From NCBI RefSeq assembly GCF_025699295.1, contig NZ_JAILWB010000012.1, positions 62,001-126,000 on the forward strand: a DNA stretch of 64,000 nucleotides, given 5' to 3'. Under the pieces are notes generated by a model that was given only the letters and a program-made list of their open reading frames with translations, was not told where the DNA came from and did no database searches. The DNA is from Hydrogenophaga sp. (GTDB lineage: Bacteria > Pseudomonadota > Gammaproteobacteria > Burkholderiales > Burkholderiaceae_C). Positions 8,081-17,465 of this stretch are shown piece after piece (the first letter of the stretch is position 1; each line of letters opens with the position of its first letter). The translations under genes were made by a program, and so were the position numbers.

Positions 8081-11000
8081 CATTCACTCACCTGAACGTA
8101 CACTCTAAGGCTTCTATGCTGTACGGCTCTGCGGACATCAAGAAATTGGTGGGCAGAGCCAAGGAGCTAGGTCAGCCCGCTGTAGCCCTTACCGACTACT
8201 CGAACGTCTTTGAAGCAGTCAACTTTCATAGGGCAGCACAATCGGCTGGGGTCAAGCCCATCATGGGCGTCGATCTGTATTTCTGCGAGGATGCGGAACA
8301 GCTTAGAATCCAGAAGGTACGTCAGGTGTCGCACATTGTACTGCTGGCTGAGAACGAAACCGGGTGGCGAAACATCACTCGGCTAGTGTCTCACGCCAAC
8401 AGTCCGGAATACTTCTTCTACAACCCTCGTATTGATTTCAAGCTACTGGAACGGTACAGTGAGGGTGTGATCTGCCTGACCGGCAGCACGCTGGATGGCG
8501 TTATCGCCCCGCTTCTGTTTGACCAGCTAGACGAGAACGGAGAAGTGAGACAGCCTGCCGCCTTGTTCAAGGCCGAAGGTCTTGTACGTCGCTTCCTCAA
8601 GATCTTTGATGCTGACCACTTCTTCCTTGAGGTTCAAGACACCGACCTAGAAATGCAGGAACAGGTCAGTGGGCGTTTGCGTAACATCGCAACGAAGTAT
8701 GGTCTACGCACCGTAGCTACCAACAACGTTCACTACGTTGAGCAGCACGATGCCGAAGCACATAAGACCTTGTTGGAAATGAGTGCCAACAAGTACAGTC
8801 GTGCCACCTACACGGACTTCACGCCCGAGGAATACTACCTCAAGACTCGTGAGGAAATGGAGGAGCGTGGTTTTACAGCAGACGAGCTAGACCTCACGAC
8901 CGCTATTGCTGAGCGATGCAACGTTGATATTGACCTCAAGAAGCGTCGTTTGCCACAGTACAAGTTCATCCCCGATGGGAAGACCTCTAACGAATACCTA
9001 CGTGAACTTGCCGCAGAGGGTCTAGCACGTCTGGGCCTTGACCCGAAGGCTGGTGCCTCTGAAACCTATGGCGACCGACTCGCACGAGAACTGGCGGACA
9101 TCGAAGAAATGGGGTTCGCGGACTACTTCCTCATCGTCCATGATGTCATGTCATGGGTGCGTGGACAAGATATTCTGGTTGGTCGCGGACGTGGTAGTGC
9201 GGGCGGTAGCCTTGTTAGTTATGCTCTTGGCATTACTGAGATTGATCCTCTTGAGTATGGTCTCATTTGGGAGCGTTTCCTCAACAAAGGCCGTGGAGGT
9301 CTTCCTGATATCGATACTGATGTTCCCAGGTCCCAACGGCAGAAGGTACTTGAGTATATCAAAGAACGGTTCGGTGCAGGTAACGTCGCACAGCTAGTGA
9401 CGCTTGGTGGCCTACAAGCCAAAGCTATTCTCAAAGAGGTTTTCAAGGTCTACGATCTACCTTTCGATGAGGCTAACAAAATCACCGCCCTGGTGCCAGC
9501 CAAAAATGACGATCACGTTGCTATTAGTCTGCAAGAAGCTATTGACGCTGTACCGGAACTCCAGGAATACTACGACAAGTACACCCCTTGGTTCAAAGTA
9601 GCTCTAGCACTTGAGGGCTGTTACAAGACCACGGGGATCCACGCTGCTGCGGTTGTGATTTCCGATGTCCCCTTCGAAGAGAGTTCGTATCCCCTCGCAC
9701 GATCAAAAGATGGGAGTCTCCTGTTCGGCTGGGACATGAACACCGTGGACTCTTTGAGTCTGCTCAAGCTCGATATCCTAGGTCTCACTACCCTAGACGA
9801 CATCCAGGTCACTATGGATCTGGTCAAAGAACGCCGTGGCATCGAGCTTTCGCGAGAAGCCATGCCGCTGGATGATCCGGTCACCTGGGCCATGTTGGGT
9901 CAGGGATTCACTATTGGTATTTTCCAGATTGAAAAGCAACTCGGTCGTACCTGGAGTAAGAACCTACAGCCAGAGTCCATTGAAGAATTGAGTGACCTTG
10001 TATCACTGATTCGTCCTGGTCCGATGGAATCGAACATGCACCGGGCGTATCGTAGCGTGAAGAACAAGGGTGAAGCACCCGAGTACATTCACCCGATGCT
10101 TGAGCCCATCATGGGTACAACCTACTCTGCTCTCTTGTACCAGGAGCAGGTTATCTACATCTGTCAACAGCTTGCGGGCATGAACTCCATCGACGCCGAC
10201 ATGGTTCGGAAGGCGATGGGCAAGAAGAAGCCCGAGGAAATGCAGAAGTGGAAAGAGGTATTCACTGAGGGCTGTGGCAAGAACAACATTGACCCCATTA
10301 CTGCTGACGAGATTTGGGGCTATATCGAGAAGTTCGCTGGCTATGGCTTCAACAAGTCGCACGGTGTCGGCTACGCCCTACTGGCGTATGAGACCGCATA
10401 CCTCAAGGCCAACTACACCGTTGAGTTCTTGTGTGCCAAGCTGCGTCACGCAGACAGCCACCCCAACAAGTTTGAGCAGATGTCAGCACTGTCTTACGAC
10501 GGCAAGCTATTCGACATCGAGGTTGTGCCTCCGCGAGTTTCGATGGGCAACAAAGAGTTTGCTGTAGTAGACGACACGCACATTGCTTTTGGACTGACCG
10601 CCCTCAAGGGAGTCGGTGCTATGGCCGTCAACGATCTTGTCAAGATGGGACGCGACTGTGATACCTTCGATGAGATCCTCTGGAAATGGAAGAGTAAGAA
10701 GAGTAAGGTGAACACTGGCGTCATGAATGCCCTCATTCGTGGTGGTGCTTTTGATGACCTCGAAGAACACCGCGTACAGAGTCAAGGCAAGTTCCGTTTG
10801 TTGGACGCCATGACTGATAAAGAGATTGAGCTTGTGCAAGCACTCACGCCCCACCAAGAAGGCGAACCAGATTGGATTCGTATTGTGCGTGGCATTTCCG
10901 ACGAGACCAAGGCTCCGCTCATCAAAGAGAAGTTCGGCGTCAAGATTCCGAATGCCCGCAGGCGTCCCGTGATTCGCAAGGCACTCAGCGAGTATGATGC

Positions 11001-11391
11001 CCGCGAACTCTTCGACACCAAAGCTCAGCGAATTGCCTGGGAGCAGTTCTTCTTGGGGATCGCCCTAAGTGGTAGTGAGGCAGACATTTACAGAGCACAG
11101 GACAAATGCATTGATCTAGTCAAGAGTGGCTATCAGGATATGGCTTTCGAGATTGCAGTCCGTGTAGATGCAGTCCGCGAACACATTGTCAGTAAGGGTA
11201 AGTCCGCAGGGCAGCCGATGGCTTTCGTGACTGCCAGCGATAACACCTTTAGCATGGACAACATCGTGGTATTCCCCAGGACTTACGACAGGTCGAAGAG
11301 ACTGCTGGAAGATGGCAATGTGATCAAGGTAAAGGGTAAGATCAGCGACCAAGGATCGTTGATTGCCGAACGAGTAGAGCGACTAAGATGA
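8077..11391 (+). CDS. dnaE: DNA polymerase III alpha subunit (family C)
   Basis: 1104 residues, a normal length for DnaE. An N-terminal PHP domain opens with THLNVHSKASMLYG and ALTDYSN. The polymerase palm carries D411 and D413 in LPDIDTDV and D566 in KLDILGL, the three catalytic aspartates. GRGRGSAGGSLVSY is the conserved family C loop, KSHGVGYALLAYETAYLKANY is present, and a C-terminal OB-like region ends the protein. The PHP metal residues are degenerate (HLN instead of HLH; DYS instead of DHG), as in E. coli, so PHP proofreading is probably lost. A separate DnaQ-like exonuclease is encoded at 57017-57619. A phage-encoded family C polymerase frees replication from the host replicase. Confidence 0.96.
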   Translation: MTFTHLNVHSKASMLYGSADIKKLVGRAKELGQPAVALTDYSNVFEAVNFHRAAQSAGVKPIMGVDLYFCEDAEQLRIQKVRQVSHIVLLAENETGWRNITRLVSHANSPEYFFYNPRIDFKLLERYSEGVICLTGSTLDGVIAPLLFDQLDENGEVRQPAALFKAEGLVRRFLKIFDADHFFLEVQDTDLEMQEQVSGRLRNIATKYGLRTVATNNVHYVEQHDAEAHKTLLEMSANKYSRATYTDFTPEEYYLKTREEMEERGFTADELDLTTAIAERCNVDIDLKKRRLPQYKFIPDGKTSNEYLRELAAEGLARLGLDPKAGASETYGDRLARELADIEEMGFADYFLIVHDVMSWVRGQDILVGRGRGSAGGSLVSYALGITEIDPLEYGLIWERFLNKGRGGLPDIDTDVPRSQRQKVLEYIKERFGAGNVAQLVTLGGLQAKAILKEVFKVYDLPFDEANKITALVPAKNDDHVAISLQEAIDAVPELQEYYDKYTPWFKVALALEGCYKTTGIHAAAVVISDVPFEESSYPLARSKDGSLLFGWDMNTVDSLSLLKLDILGLTTLDDIQVTMDLVKERRGIELSREAMPLDDPVTWAMLGQGFTIGIFQIEKQLGRTWSKNLQPESIEELSDLVSLIRPGPMESNMHRAYRSVKNKGEAPEYIHPMLEPIMGTTYSALLYQEQVIYICQQLAGMNSIDADMVRKAMGKKKPEEMQKWKEVFTEGCGKNNIDPITADEIWGYIEKFAGYGFNKSHGVGYALLAYETAYLKANYTVEFLCAKLRHADSHPNKFEQMSALSYDGKLFDIEVVPPRVSMGNKEFAVVDDTHIAFGLTALKGVGAMAVNDLVKMGRDCDTFDEILWKWKSKKSKVNTGVMNALIRGGAFDDLEEHRVQSQGKFRLLDAMTDKEIELVQALTPHQEGEPDWIRIVRGISDETKAPLIKEKFGVKIPNARRRPVIRKALSEYDARELFDTKAQRIAWEQFFLGIALSGSEADIYRAQDKCIDLVKSGYQDMAFEIAVRVDAVREHIVSKGKSAGQPMAFVTASDNTFSMDNIVVFPRTYDRSKRLLEDGNVIKVKGKISDQGSLIAERVERLR

Positions 11392-11624
11392 CAAAATACG
11401 AATACGATTTCGTGACTCTCAACCTGAGTGACGAACACAAACAGGTACTCCAGATGGGCCTTGGTGATATTGACGCACTGAATCTGATGATCCGTGACGT
11501 GATCAATGAGCGTGCTGCCGATGGCTGGGAACCCCTCTATCCCTTCTCTGTGCCGCAGATCTGGTTCCGTAAAGCGAAGCCCGCCCGACGCACTACTCGC
11601 AAAAAAACTTCGAAAAAGACTTAA
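11388..11624 (+). CDS. small DUF4177-like protein
   Basis: 78 residues. The pattern YEYDFVTLNL ... RAADGWEPLYPF ... IWFRKAK resembles DUF4177-type small proteins (YEYKVV ... GAEGWELV ... lF+R). The C-terminus is a basic Lys/Arg/Thr tail. It overlaps the end of dnaE by 4 bases (ATGA). Function unknown. Confidence 0.6.
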   Translation: MTKYEYDFVTLNLSDEHKQVLQMGLGDIDALNLMIRDVINERAADGWEPLYPFSVPQIWFRKAKPARRTTRKKTSKKT

Positions 11625-11637
11625 CAGTTCATCCAAA

Positions 11638-12009
11638 ATGTACGATTATGCACAGGTACAGTTGCTTGGTCGGGCGACAGCAGATGCCCAATTCGGCAAT
11701 CTAGACGAAGAAGGGCGGCCAGGGAAAGCTACTTTGACCCTAGCCCTCAACATCCCCATTCGACGCGGCAATCAGATACAAACTAAAACCCTATACCGAA
11801 GAATCATGGTGTTGGGAAGTTTTGCGAGCTATGTTTCAAAGTGTCAGGAAGACGGCGGACTCAAAGGAAGACTCGTCAACGCTCTAGGAGTGATGGATGA
11901 CGAGCGGTACTACGAAGATGAAGATGAATGCTACCGAGACATTGTTCGGGTGGCCCCCGGAGCAGGACAAATCAAGATCATGGACCGGAGAGCACGGAAT
12001 GATGGTTGA
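11638..12009 (+). CDS. ssb: SSB-like single-stranded DNA-binding protein (OB fold)
   Basis: 123 residues from ATG 11638. VQLLGRATADAQF, then TLTLALNIPIRR, LYRRIMVLGSFASYVSKCQ and GRLVNALGVMDDERY follow the SSB pattern of gene-specific strand, NxxxR-like region, strand with aromatic residues, then KG.L+.V.G. It lacks the acidic DDDIPF tail. It sits just after the polymerase and before a sigma factor. No good ribosome site precedes it; 13 bases separate it from the previous stop. A second, closer SSB homologue lies at 63637-64000, so this may be a divergent OB protein with a specialised role. Confidence 0.65.
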   Translation: MYDYAQVQLLGRATADAQFGNLDEEGRPGKATLTLALNIPIRRGNQIQTKTLYRRIMVLGSFASYVSKCQEDGGLKGRLVNALGVMDDERYYEDEDECYRDIVRVAPGAGQIKIMDRRARNDG

Positions 12010-12661
12010 TGTTCCTGATGCAGAGGCTATCGAACTACTCAATGAGTACGGCCCTATCGTTCGCAGGATTGCACGTTCAGCCTGCTATTCTTCCGCCACT
12101 ATTGACTTTGCTGATCTGTGTCAGGTTGGTGATGTCGCAGTCCTAAGGGCAATCAAATCCTACAATCCTACGTATGGTACGACGATCAAGTCGTACGTGG
12201 CACGGATCGTACGTCAGGATATCTATAATGAGGCAGCCAGATTCCTGGGTGTCTTTACGGTTGATCATCGAGTCACGAGCCTAGCGGCCAAAGTCAGTAA
12301 GTTACACGCTAAGGGCAAAACGGACGAGCAGATCGCAGAGACACTAACCACGTCTAATCGCAAGTTTGATGCGGAGCATGTCCGTGATCTCCGCATCACA
12401 TATAGTCGTCGTCAGCATTCGGATCTACAGCCTGATGATGCAGCAGACGAAGGTATCGCAGAAGAAAGCACAATCCAAGAGATACTGCGGGGAGTAGTGC
12501 AGAACGATACCGACGTTGCCATTCTAGAGCAAAGGCTTATGGGAGACGCATCAGTCAAAGAGGTTGCAGCCGATTTGAAGCTATCACAACGACGAGTATA
12601 TGAGCTAGAGAACGATCTCAAAGATCGTATCCGTAAGGCCATTGAAGGTGTAACTGAATGA
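11999..12661 (+). CDS. phage sigma-70-family sigma factor A
   Basis: About 220 residues (start 11999 or 12002, both ATG, overlapping the SSB-like stop). Region 2 is seen as DFADLCQVGDVAVLRAIKSYNP ... followed by TTIKSYVARIVRQDIYNEAAR, a core-binding and -10-binding helix pair. A region 3-like HTH follows (AKGKTDEQIAETL). Region 4 is near the C-terminus (MGDASVKEVAADLKLSQRRVYELENDL), the -35-binding HTH. There is no region 1. It lies at the end of the replication operon, a typical place for a factor that turns on later genes. A second sigma factor is at 53468-53986. Confidence 0.85.
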   Translation: MMVDVPDAEAIELLNEYGPIVRRIARSACYSSATIDFADLCQVGDVAVLRAIKSYNPTYGTTIKSYVARIVRQDIYNEAARFLGVFTVDHRVTSLAAKVSKLHAKGKTDEQIAETLTTSNRKFDAEHVRDLRITYSRRQHSDLQPDDAADEGIAEESTIQEILRGVVQNDTDVAILEQRLMGDASVKEVAADLKLSQRRVYELENDLKDRIRKAIEGVTE

Positions 12662-14472
12662 ATTACAAGAAACGAATCTTGTTCTGTGGAGAGGCCAGCA
12701 ACCTGAGCACTGGCTTCTCGACGTATTACCGAGAGCTTATCCCCCGCCTAGTTGCAACGGGCAAGTACGAGATTGCCGAGTTCGGCTCGTACGCCCGCCA
12801 GAATGATCCCAAGGTCCATGAGTTTATCCAGGGCCGCTGGAAGTTCTATGGCGTCATGCCCGAGAGCCAAGAAGAGGCCAAGCAGTTCCAGCAGCCGTCG
12901 CCCCACCCCAGAACGCGGGGCCAGAACACCAACCAGTTTGGTGAGTACAAGTTCAATCACGTTGTTGCTGATTTCAAGCCGGATATCGTTATCGATATCC
13001 GAGACTGGTGGATGCTTGAGTACCAAGAGCGGAGCGTGTTCCGTCCGTGGTATAAGTGGGTTGTGATGCCTACCGTCGATGCAGAGCCGCAAGCCGAAGA
13101 GTGGATGAATACGTATGAGAATGCCGAAATGGTGTTGGCATATTCAGACTATGGCGTTCATGCTCTACGTCGTCAAAGTCAACTCATGCCGAACAACAAG
13201 AGGAAGGTGCGTGTCTTCCCGAAGGCCATGCGTCCTGGCGTAGACCTTGAGACTTTCAAGCCTATGGATAAGGCAGAAATTCGAGAGCATTGGAACCTCA
13301 GTAAAGAGAACCCTGTGATCGGTACGGTTATGCGTAACCAAAGCCGTAAGCTCTACCCCGACCTCATCGACGGTTTTGCGTTGATGAAGGAGAAGTTCAA
13401 GGGCGAGCCGCAAGTAGACAAGGCCGTTCTCCTGATTCATTCTTCGTGGCCGGATAACGCTCACTCATACGATTACCCGAGACACATTATGCGTCTTGAG
13501 TCTCTTGAGTGGATGCCGTACCACAGTAAAGGTATTCGTGGCAGCGTCCTACAGTCTATGTACTGTCACGCCTGCGAGGAACCGTCTGTGACGTTTGCTA
13601 TGAACCTATGGGGCAAGCCCATTCAAGATGGTCGCATCAAGCTTCCCTGCCCGCACTGTGGCAAAGTGGAAGCATCGCCTCCGGGGACGGCTGGTGGCTT
13701 TAGTCGAGAAGATCTCGCAAAGCTTTACAACCTCATGGATCTCTACGTCCAATGCTCGATTTGCGAGGGGGACGGGATGCCTATTCAGGAAGCGAAGGCG
13801 TGTGGCGTACCAACCCTGGTGACAGACTACACAGCCATGCGTGAGAAGGGACGTTTCCCGAACTACTCCCACTTCGAAGAGTTGGGTATTACGAAGGACA
13901 ACTACACTTGCACCAAGGGCGGCGATGTCATTGATGTCGGTCGTTACTACTACGAGCCCGAGACCAATTGTAAGCGTGCCCACCCTGATGTAGAGGACAT
14001 GGCTTTCAAGATGCGTGCCATGTTGACCGCTGAGCAAAACCTCAAGAACTTGGGGCGTGATGCTCGTGAATGCACCGAAGAGAACTACGACTGGAACAAG
14101 ATCTGGAAACAGTGGGAGTACGTTCTAGATAACGTCAAGATCAAGGACCGTAGTGAAACGTGGGATAGCCCGATTGAAACTCACGAAGAGTTTGCTGCTG
14201 TGCCGGTGCCGGAAGGCTTGACCGACGAACAGTATGTCGAATGGCTTTACCTCAATATTCTCAAGTACCCGGCTGTTGATCCTGAGGGAGCTAAGACTTG
14301 GATTCAGCATCTTGGCATGGGTGTTCCCCGTGAACAAATCATGAAGCAGTTTGTGGCCATTGGCAACCAGCAGTCTGATGGTACCAAGCTCCGTGATCAG
14401 ATTCGTCAACAGGTGGGCGGCACGGTTGCCCAAGGCAATGTCGCTGCACGTCCGCAGCAGGAGTTCATCTAA
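12658..14472 (+). CDS. GT4-type glycosyltransferase with zinc-ribbon insert and DUF4214-like tail
   Basis: 604 residues, first gene of the glycan cluster. A GT-B fold is shown by the N-terminal CGEASNLSTGFSTYYRELIPRL and the nucleotide-binding half with IGTVMRNQSRKLYPDLIDGF and EGDGMPIQEAKACGVPTLV, an intact E-x7-E. Two unusual parts are visible: a CHAC ... CPHC zinc-ribbon-like insertion inside the second half, and a C-terminal segment (EQYVEWLYLNIL ... DPEGAKTWIQHL ... REQIMKQF) that resembles DUF4214, a helical domain often linked to surface or glycan proteins. Start overlaps the sigma factor stop (ATGA). Acceptor and donor are unknown; GDP-fucose or GDP-mannose is a candidate from the cluster. 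Confidence 0.85.
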   Translation: MNYKKRILFCGEASNLSTGFSTYYRELIPRLVATGKYEIAEFGSYARQNDPKVHEFIQGRWKFYGVMPESQEEAKQFQQPSPHPRTRGQNTNQFGEYKFNHVVADFKPDIVIDIRDWWMLEYQERSVFRPWYKWVVMPTVDAEPQAEEWMNTYENAEMVLAYSDYGVHALRRQSQLMPNNKRKVRVFPKAMRPGVDLETFKPMDKAEIREHWNLSKENPVIGTVMRNQSRKLYPDLIDGFALMKEKFKGEPQVDKAVLLIHSSWPDNAHSYDYPRHIMRLESLEWMPYHSKGIRGSVLQSMYCHACEEPSVTFAMNLWGKPIQDGRIKLPCPHCGKVEASPPGTAGGFSREDLAKLYNLMDLYVQCSICEGDGMPIQEAKACGVPTLVTDYTAMREKGRFPNYSHFEELGITKDNYTCTKGGDVIDVGRYYYEPETNCKRAHPDVEDMAFKMRAMLTAEQNLKNLGRDARECTEENYDWNKIWKQWEYVLDNVKIKDRSETWDSPIETHEEFAAVPVPEGLTDEQYVEWLYLNILKYPAVDPEGAKTWIQHLGMGVPREQIMKQFVAIGNQQSDGTKLRDQIRQQVGGTVAQGNVAARPQQEFI

Positions 14473-15734
14473 TGAAGTTGTTGTATACTGGCCCGCTACT
14501 GGATTTCAGTGGCTTTGCCCATGCGTCACGCAATCTGTTGCGTGCTATCATCCAAGACGAAAACATGGATGTCGTTGCTCGCCCATTGCAGTATGATGCG
14601 TTGGATGAAGGACAGTCGTTTGAGGTACCTGAGTGGATGGCCCCTCTTTTGGCGAAAGATCTACAGGGTGTTGAAATGGCACTACAGATGACTACGTGTA
14701 ACGTAGAAGCTGTACCCGTTCCCGGCATTCCCAATGGTCTGTATACCTTCTTCGAGACTGATCGTATCCAGGCTACCTGGGCACAGAAGGCTAACGAATT
14801 CGACTTCCTGATTGTGCCCTCTAAGCACAACGCACATACCCTCCTGAATTCGGGTGTGAGAAAGCCGATCTTAGTGGCTGGTCCTCCGTGTGACGTGGAC
14901 GAGTATCAACAGGATTACCAGCCGTTTGAGATTGCAAACATCGATGGTCGCACAGTCTTCTACAACATCTGTCAGCTAAGCACCAAGAAGGGCATCGATA
15001 ACCTACTGCGTGCTTACTATGCAGCTTTCGCTGGTACTCCCGATGACGTTCTGCTCGTGTTGAAGACGTACGTGAACATGCAGGGGCGTCAGCAGGATAT
15101 CGAAATGGTCAAGCAGTATGTGAATGCCGTGAAGGCCAAGTGTCGTATCCCCGTACCGAATCTACCGCCGGTTCTGCCGCTGGTATACACCATGAGCGAC
15201 GACGAAATTCATGGTATACACGCTCGCGGCGATGCATATGTGTGCTCTAGTCGAGCGGAAGGTTGGGGCATCCCCGTGTTTGATGCTTTGGCTCATGGCA
15301 AAACCGTCATTAGTCACACGCACGGTGGTCTTGGTGAATTCGTGACCGCTGAGAATGCCCTTGTGTATGGTGGTACTCCTGCATTTTTCTACGACATGCC
15401 GCATGGGGACCCGGGGCTATTCACTGGTGTTGAGCAATGCTTCGAGCCGTCTCCTGTGGAACTTGCTTTGACTATGCGACACTTCCATATGCTCCGCAAG
15501 GGTGCCGAGGCTGGGGAACTTGAGGGCGACAATCTCAAAGAGTGGGAAGCTGTTTTACAGCGTCGTGAGAACGCCAAGCAGGTAGGAGAGAAGCTGGACT
15601 ATCGTGCCGTTTCGTCTCATGTAACCGAGCAGCTACATGCCGTCCTAGGGACGTGGAAAGAAACTGGTGTGGCTCGTTACCAAGAGCCCGCTCCCGAGCC
15701 GGAAGCAGAACCTTCGCTAGAGGAATCACTATGA
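14472..15734 (+). CDS. GT4-type glycosyltransferase
   Basis: 420 residues. GT-B pattern: an N-terminal GFAHASRNLLRAI segment, central SKHNAHTLLNSGV and LSTKKGIDNLLRAYYAAF, and donor-binding SSRAEGWGIPVFDALAHGKTV. The usual E-x7-E is E-x7-D here, a conservative change. The C-terminus ends in an acidic Pro/Glu tail. It shares a 1-base stop/start junction (TAATG) with the gene before and an ATGA overlap with the next. Confidence 0.85.
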   Translation: MKLLYTGPLLDFSGFAHASRNLLRAIIQDENMDVVARPLQYDALDEGQSFEVPEWMAPLLAKDLQGVEMALQMTTCNVEAVPVPGIPNGLYTFFETDRIQATWAQKANEFDFLIVPSKHNAHTLLNSGVRKPILVAGPPCDVDEYQQDYQPFEIANIDGRTVFYNICQLSTKKGIDNLLRAYYAAFAGTPDDVLLVLKTYVNMQGRQQDIEMVKQYVNAVKAKCRIPVPNLPPVLPLVYTMSDDEIHGIHARGDAYVCSSRAEGWGIPVFDALAHGKTVISHTHGGLGEFVTAENALVYGGTPAFFYDMPHGDPGLFTGVEQCFEPSPVELALTMRHFHMLRKGAEAGELEGDNLKEWEAVLQRRENAKQVGEKLDYRAVSSHVTEQLHAVLGTWKETGVARYQEPAPEPEAEPSLEESL

Positions 15735-16063
15735 CCAATCTCTACGACTGGACCAATGACGTTCGGCGTTACTTTGATTCGTATGGCGTGCTATTTGCTG
15801 GTGCTGAAATGCACTCTGGCATGTCGTTTGAACATATCCTTGGACAGAAGAATCCGGTTGGTACGGAAGAACAAATCTCTGTGGATATTCACCTGATCAC
15901 TGAGGACTTTGCGGCGGTCGAAGAGGCACTGGCCGATGGCTTTCTAGATCAGTTTGAACTATCACTAGTGAGCGAGGAACGTACGCACTCTTTTGATCAC
16001 AACACAGAAGTAACGCTACGTCTAGCTCAAAAAGAACCCCAGACAACGTGGGTAGAACTATGA
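15731..16063 (+). CDS. small hypothetical protein in glycan cluster
   Basis: 110 residues from ATG 15731, overlapping the preceding glycosyltransferase by 4 bases. Acidic, mixed alpha/beta, without Cys motifs or membrane segments. No family recognised. It may be an accessory of its neighbours; nothing in the sequence shows this. Confidence 0.6.
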   Translation: MTNLYDWTNDVRRYFDSYGVLFAGAEMHSGMSFEHILGQKNPVGTEEQISVDIHLITEDFAAVEEALADGFLDQFELSLVSEERTHSFDHNTEVTLRLAQKEPQTTWVEL

Positions 16064-17082
16064 ACCAACAACAAATCCATTATGTCCCGCAGATGCAATC
16101 GATTGCAGAGCGTGTCAATAAGCCCGTTCGGATCGTACAGTGCATTCAGATGCACAACGAAGAAGAGTTTGCGGAGGCCGTCCTCTCGTCTCTCTATGAC
16201 GAAGTAGATCGCATTCTCGTCATTGAGGGTGCTGTTGAGAACCGTCCCAACGCCACGGAGGATGGGCACTCTACTGACCGTACTGTGGAGATCCTAGCAG
16301 ACTTCAAAGCGAACCGTGATCCGGACAACAAGCTGATCATCATTTCAATCCCTAAGTTCTGGAAAGACCTTGAGGAAATGAAGCAGACGTTCCTTGATAT
16401 GTCTGTTCCGGGTGACTGGATGTTGATCAATGATGCTGACGAGTTCTATCGCCCTGAGGACATTCGCCGTCTGCGTCGAGCTATCGAACTCAATCCCCAC
16501 GCACAGGAGTTCGTACCTAATTTCCTGCACTTCTACGGTGACTTCAACCACGTAGCCGTGCCGGGACCCGAATGGCAGCCGCAGCATCAGAGGGTGTTCA
16601 AGTTTGTCCGTGGTATGAAATACAACAGTCACCCGGTCGTTGCCGATCCGGTTGGCCACTGTACCTATTTCTCCCCTCACTATCAAGTACGTCGAGTAAT
16701 GCTCAATGACTTCTTCATCTATCACTACGGCTATGCCCGTGCTGGGATGGACGAAGTAATGGAGCAGAAGCAGGCTTACTACAAAGGTGAGCTTGCTAAG
16801 CACGACGGAGCAGATGAGAAGTTTGACCAGAAGGTCAAAGACTGGTGTGCTAATGCCGAGCCGGTGCTGGAATATGACGGAGAGCATCCGTCAGCCATCG
16901 CCGTACAGGCTTTTGAGCACAACCCCGTACGTGGCAAGGTGGTTGGTAACTGGCGTGAAGACCGTTTCTACAGTCAGGTTCTCGCTGGCGAAGCGTACGG
17001 TAACATCTGGCTCTGCATGACACAGCAGGCTACGCCGCACATGCCGACCTTCCATAATGGCATGGAGGTACAGCCGTGCTAA
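16060..17082 (+). CDS. GT2-like glycosyltransferase
   Basis: 340 residues from ATG 16060 (ATGA overlap). A GT-A type N-terminus IVQCIQMHNEEEFAEAVLSSLYDEVDRILVIEG, a D/E-rich insert with GHSTDRT, and the metal-binding LINDADEFYRPEDI, a DxD equivalent (D-A-D-E). Family 2 proteins of this type usually act in the cytoplasm on nucleotide sugars. There is no membrane segment. It belongs to the same run of overlapping genes. Confidence 0.82.
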   Translation: MNQQQIHYVPQMQSIAERVNKPVRIVQCIQMHNEEEFAEAVLSSLYDEVDRILVIEGAVENRPNATEDGHSTDRTVEILADFKANRDPDNKLIIISIPKFWKDLEEMKQTFLDMSVPGDWMLINDADEFYRPEDIRRLRRAIELNPHAQEFVPNFLHFYGDFNHVAVPGPEWQPQHQRVFKFVRGMKYNSHPVVADPVGHCTYFSPHYQVRRVMLNDFFIYHYGYARAGMDEVMEQKQAYYKGELAKHDGADEKFDQKVKDWCANAEPVLEYDGEHPSAIAVQAFEHNPVRGKVVGNWREDRFYSQVLAGEAYGNIWLCMTQQATPHMPTFHNGMEVQPC

Positions 17083-17465
17083 GAGATTACATCAAGGGTT
17101 TCTTGCGTATGCTGCGAGAGTATGCTACGGAAGAACGATACAGACGTGGTTTTCGCTTCCTGGCAGAACGTTTCAAACTGAGTGGACTGCGTACCATTAT
17201 CGGTGGCGACAAAGAGTGTCGTCACTTTCGCTGTAGTCCGCTCGATTTGACTGGTGCTGTCCCGACAAAGCTTTGTTATGACTGTGGTGCTACGCTAGAG
17301 GAGCCTACTCGTGCCATGCGTATCGAGGACGACAAACTACACAACCTCGACCTCCTTCTTGAAGAGGATGAGTTCCACAATGTAGCTCTTTATCGCAAAA
17401 CGAAAGACGGCACTTTGGAGCTAGTTGATATCTGTGCTGTCAAGAGGGACGAAAACGTTGGCTAA
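17076..17465 (+). CDS. hypothetical protein with zinc-ribbon motif
   Basis: 129 residues; the start is GTG at 17076. An N-terminal basic amphipathic stretch (RMLREYATEERYRRGFRF) is followed by C-RHFRC ... CYDC, a plausible four-Cys zinc site, and an acidic C-terminal half. Not recognised. Overlaps both neighbours, so it is part of the glycan operon. Confidence 0.55.
   Translation: MLRDYIKGFLRMLREYATEERYRRGFRFLAERFKLSGLRTIIGGDKECRHFRCSPLDLTGAVPTKLCYDCGATLEEPTRAMRIEDDKLHNLDLLLEEDEFHNVALYRKTKDGTLELVDICAVKRDENVG

Noticed and set aside
16345..16887. 180-residue minus-strand ORF within a glycosyltransferase
   Set aside because: No ribosome site and antisense to a GT2 gene with clear donor-site motifs.
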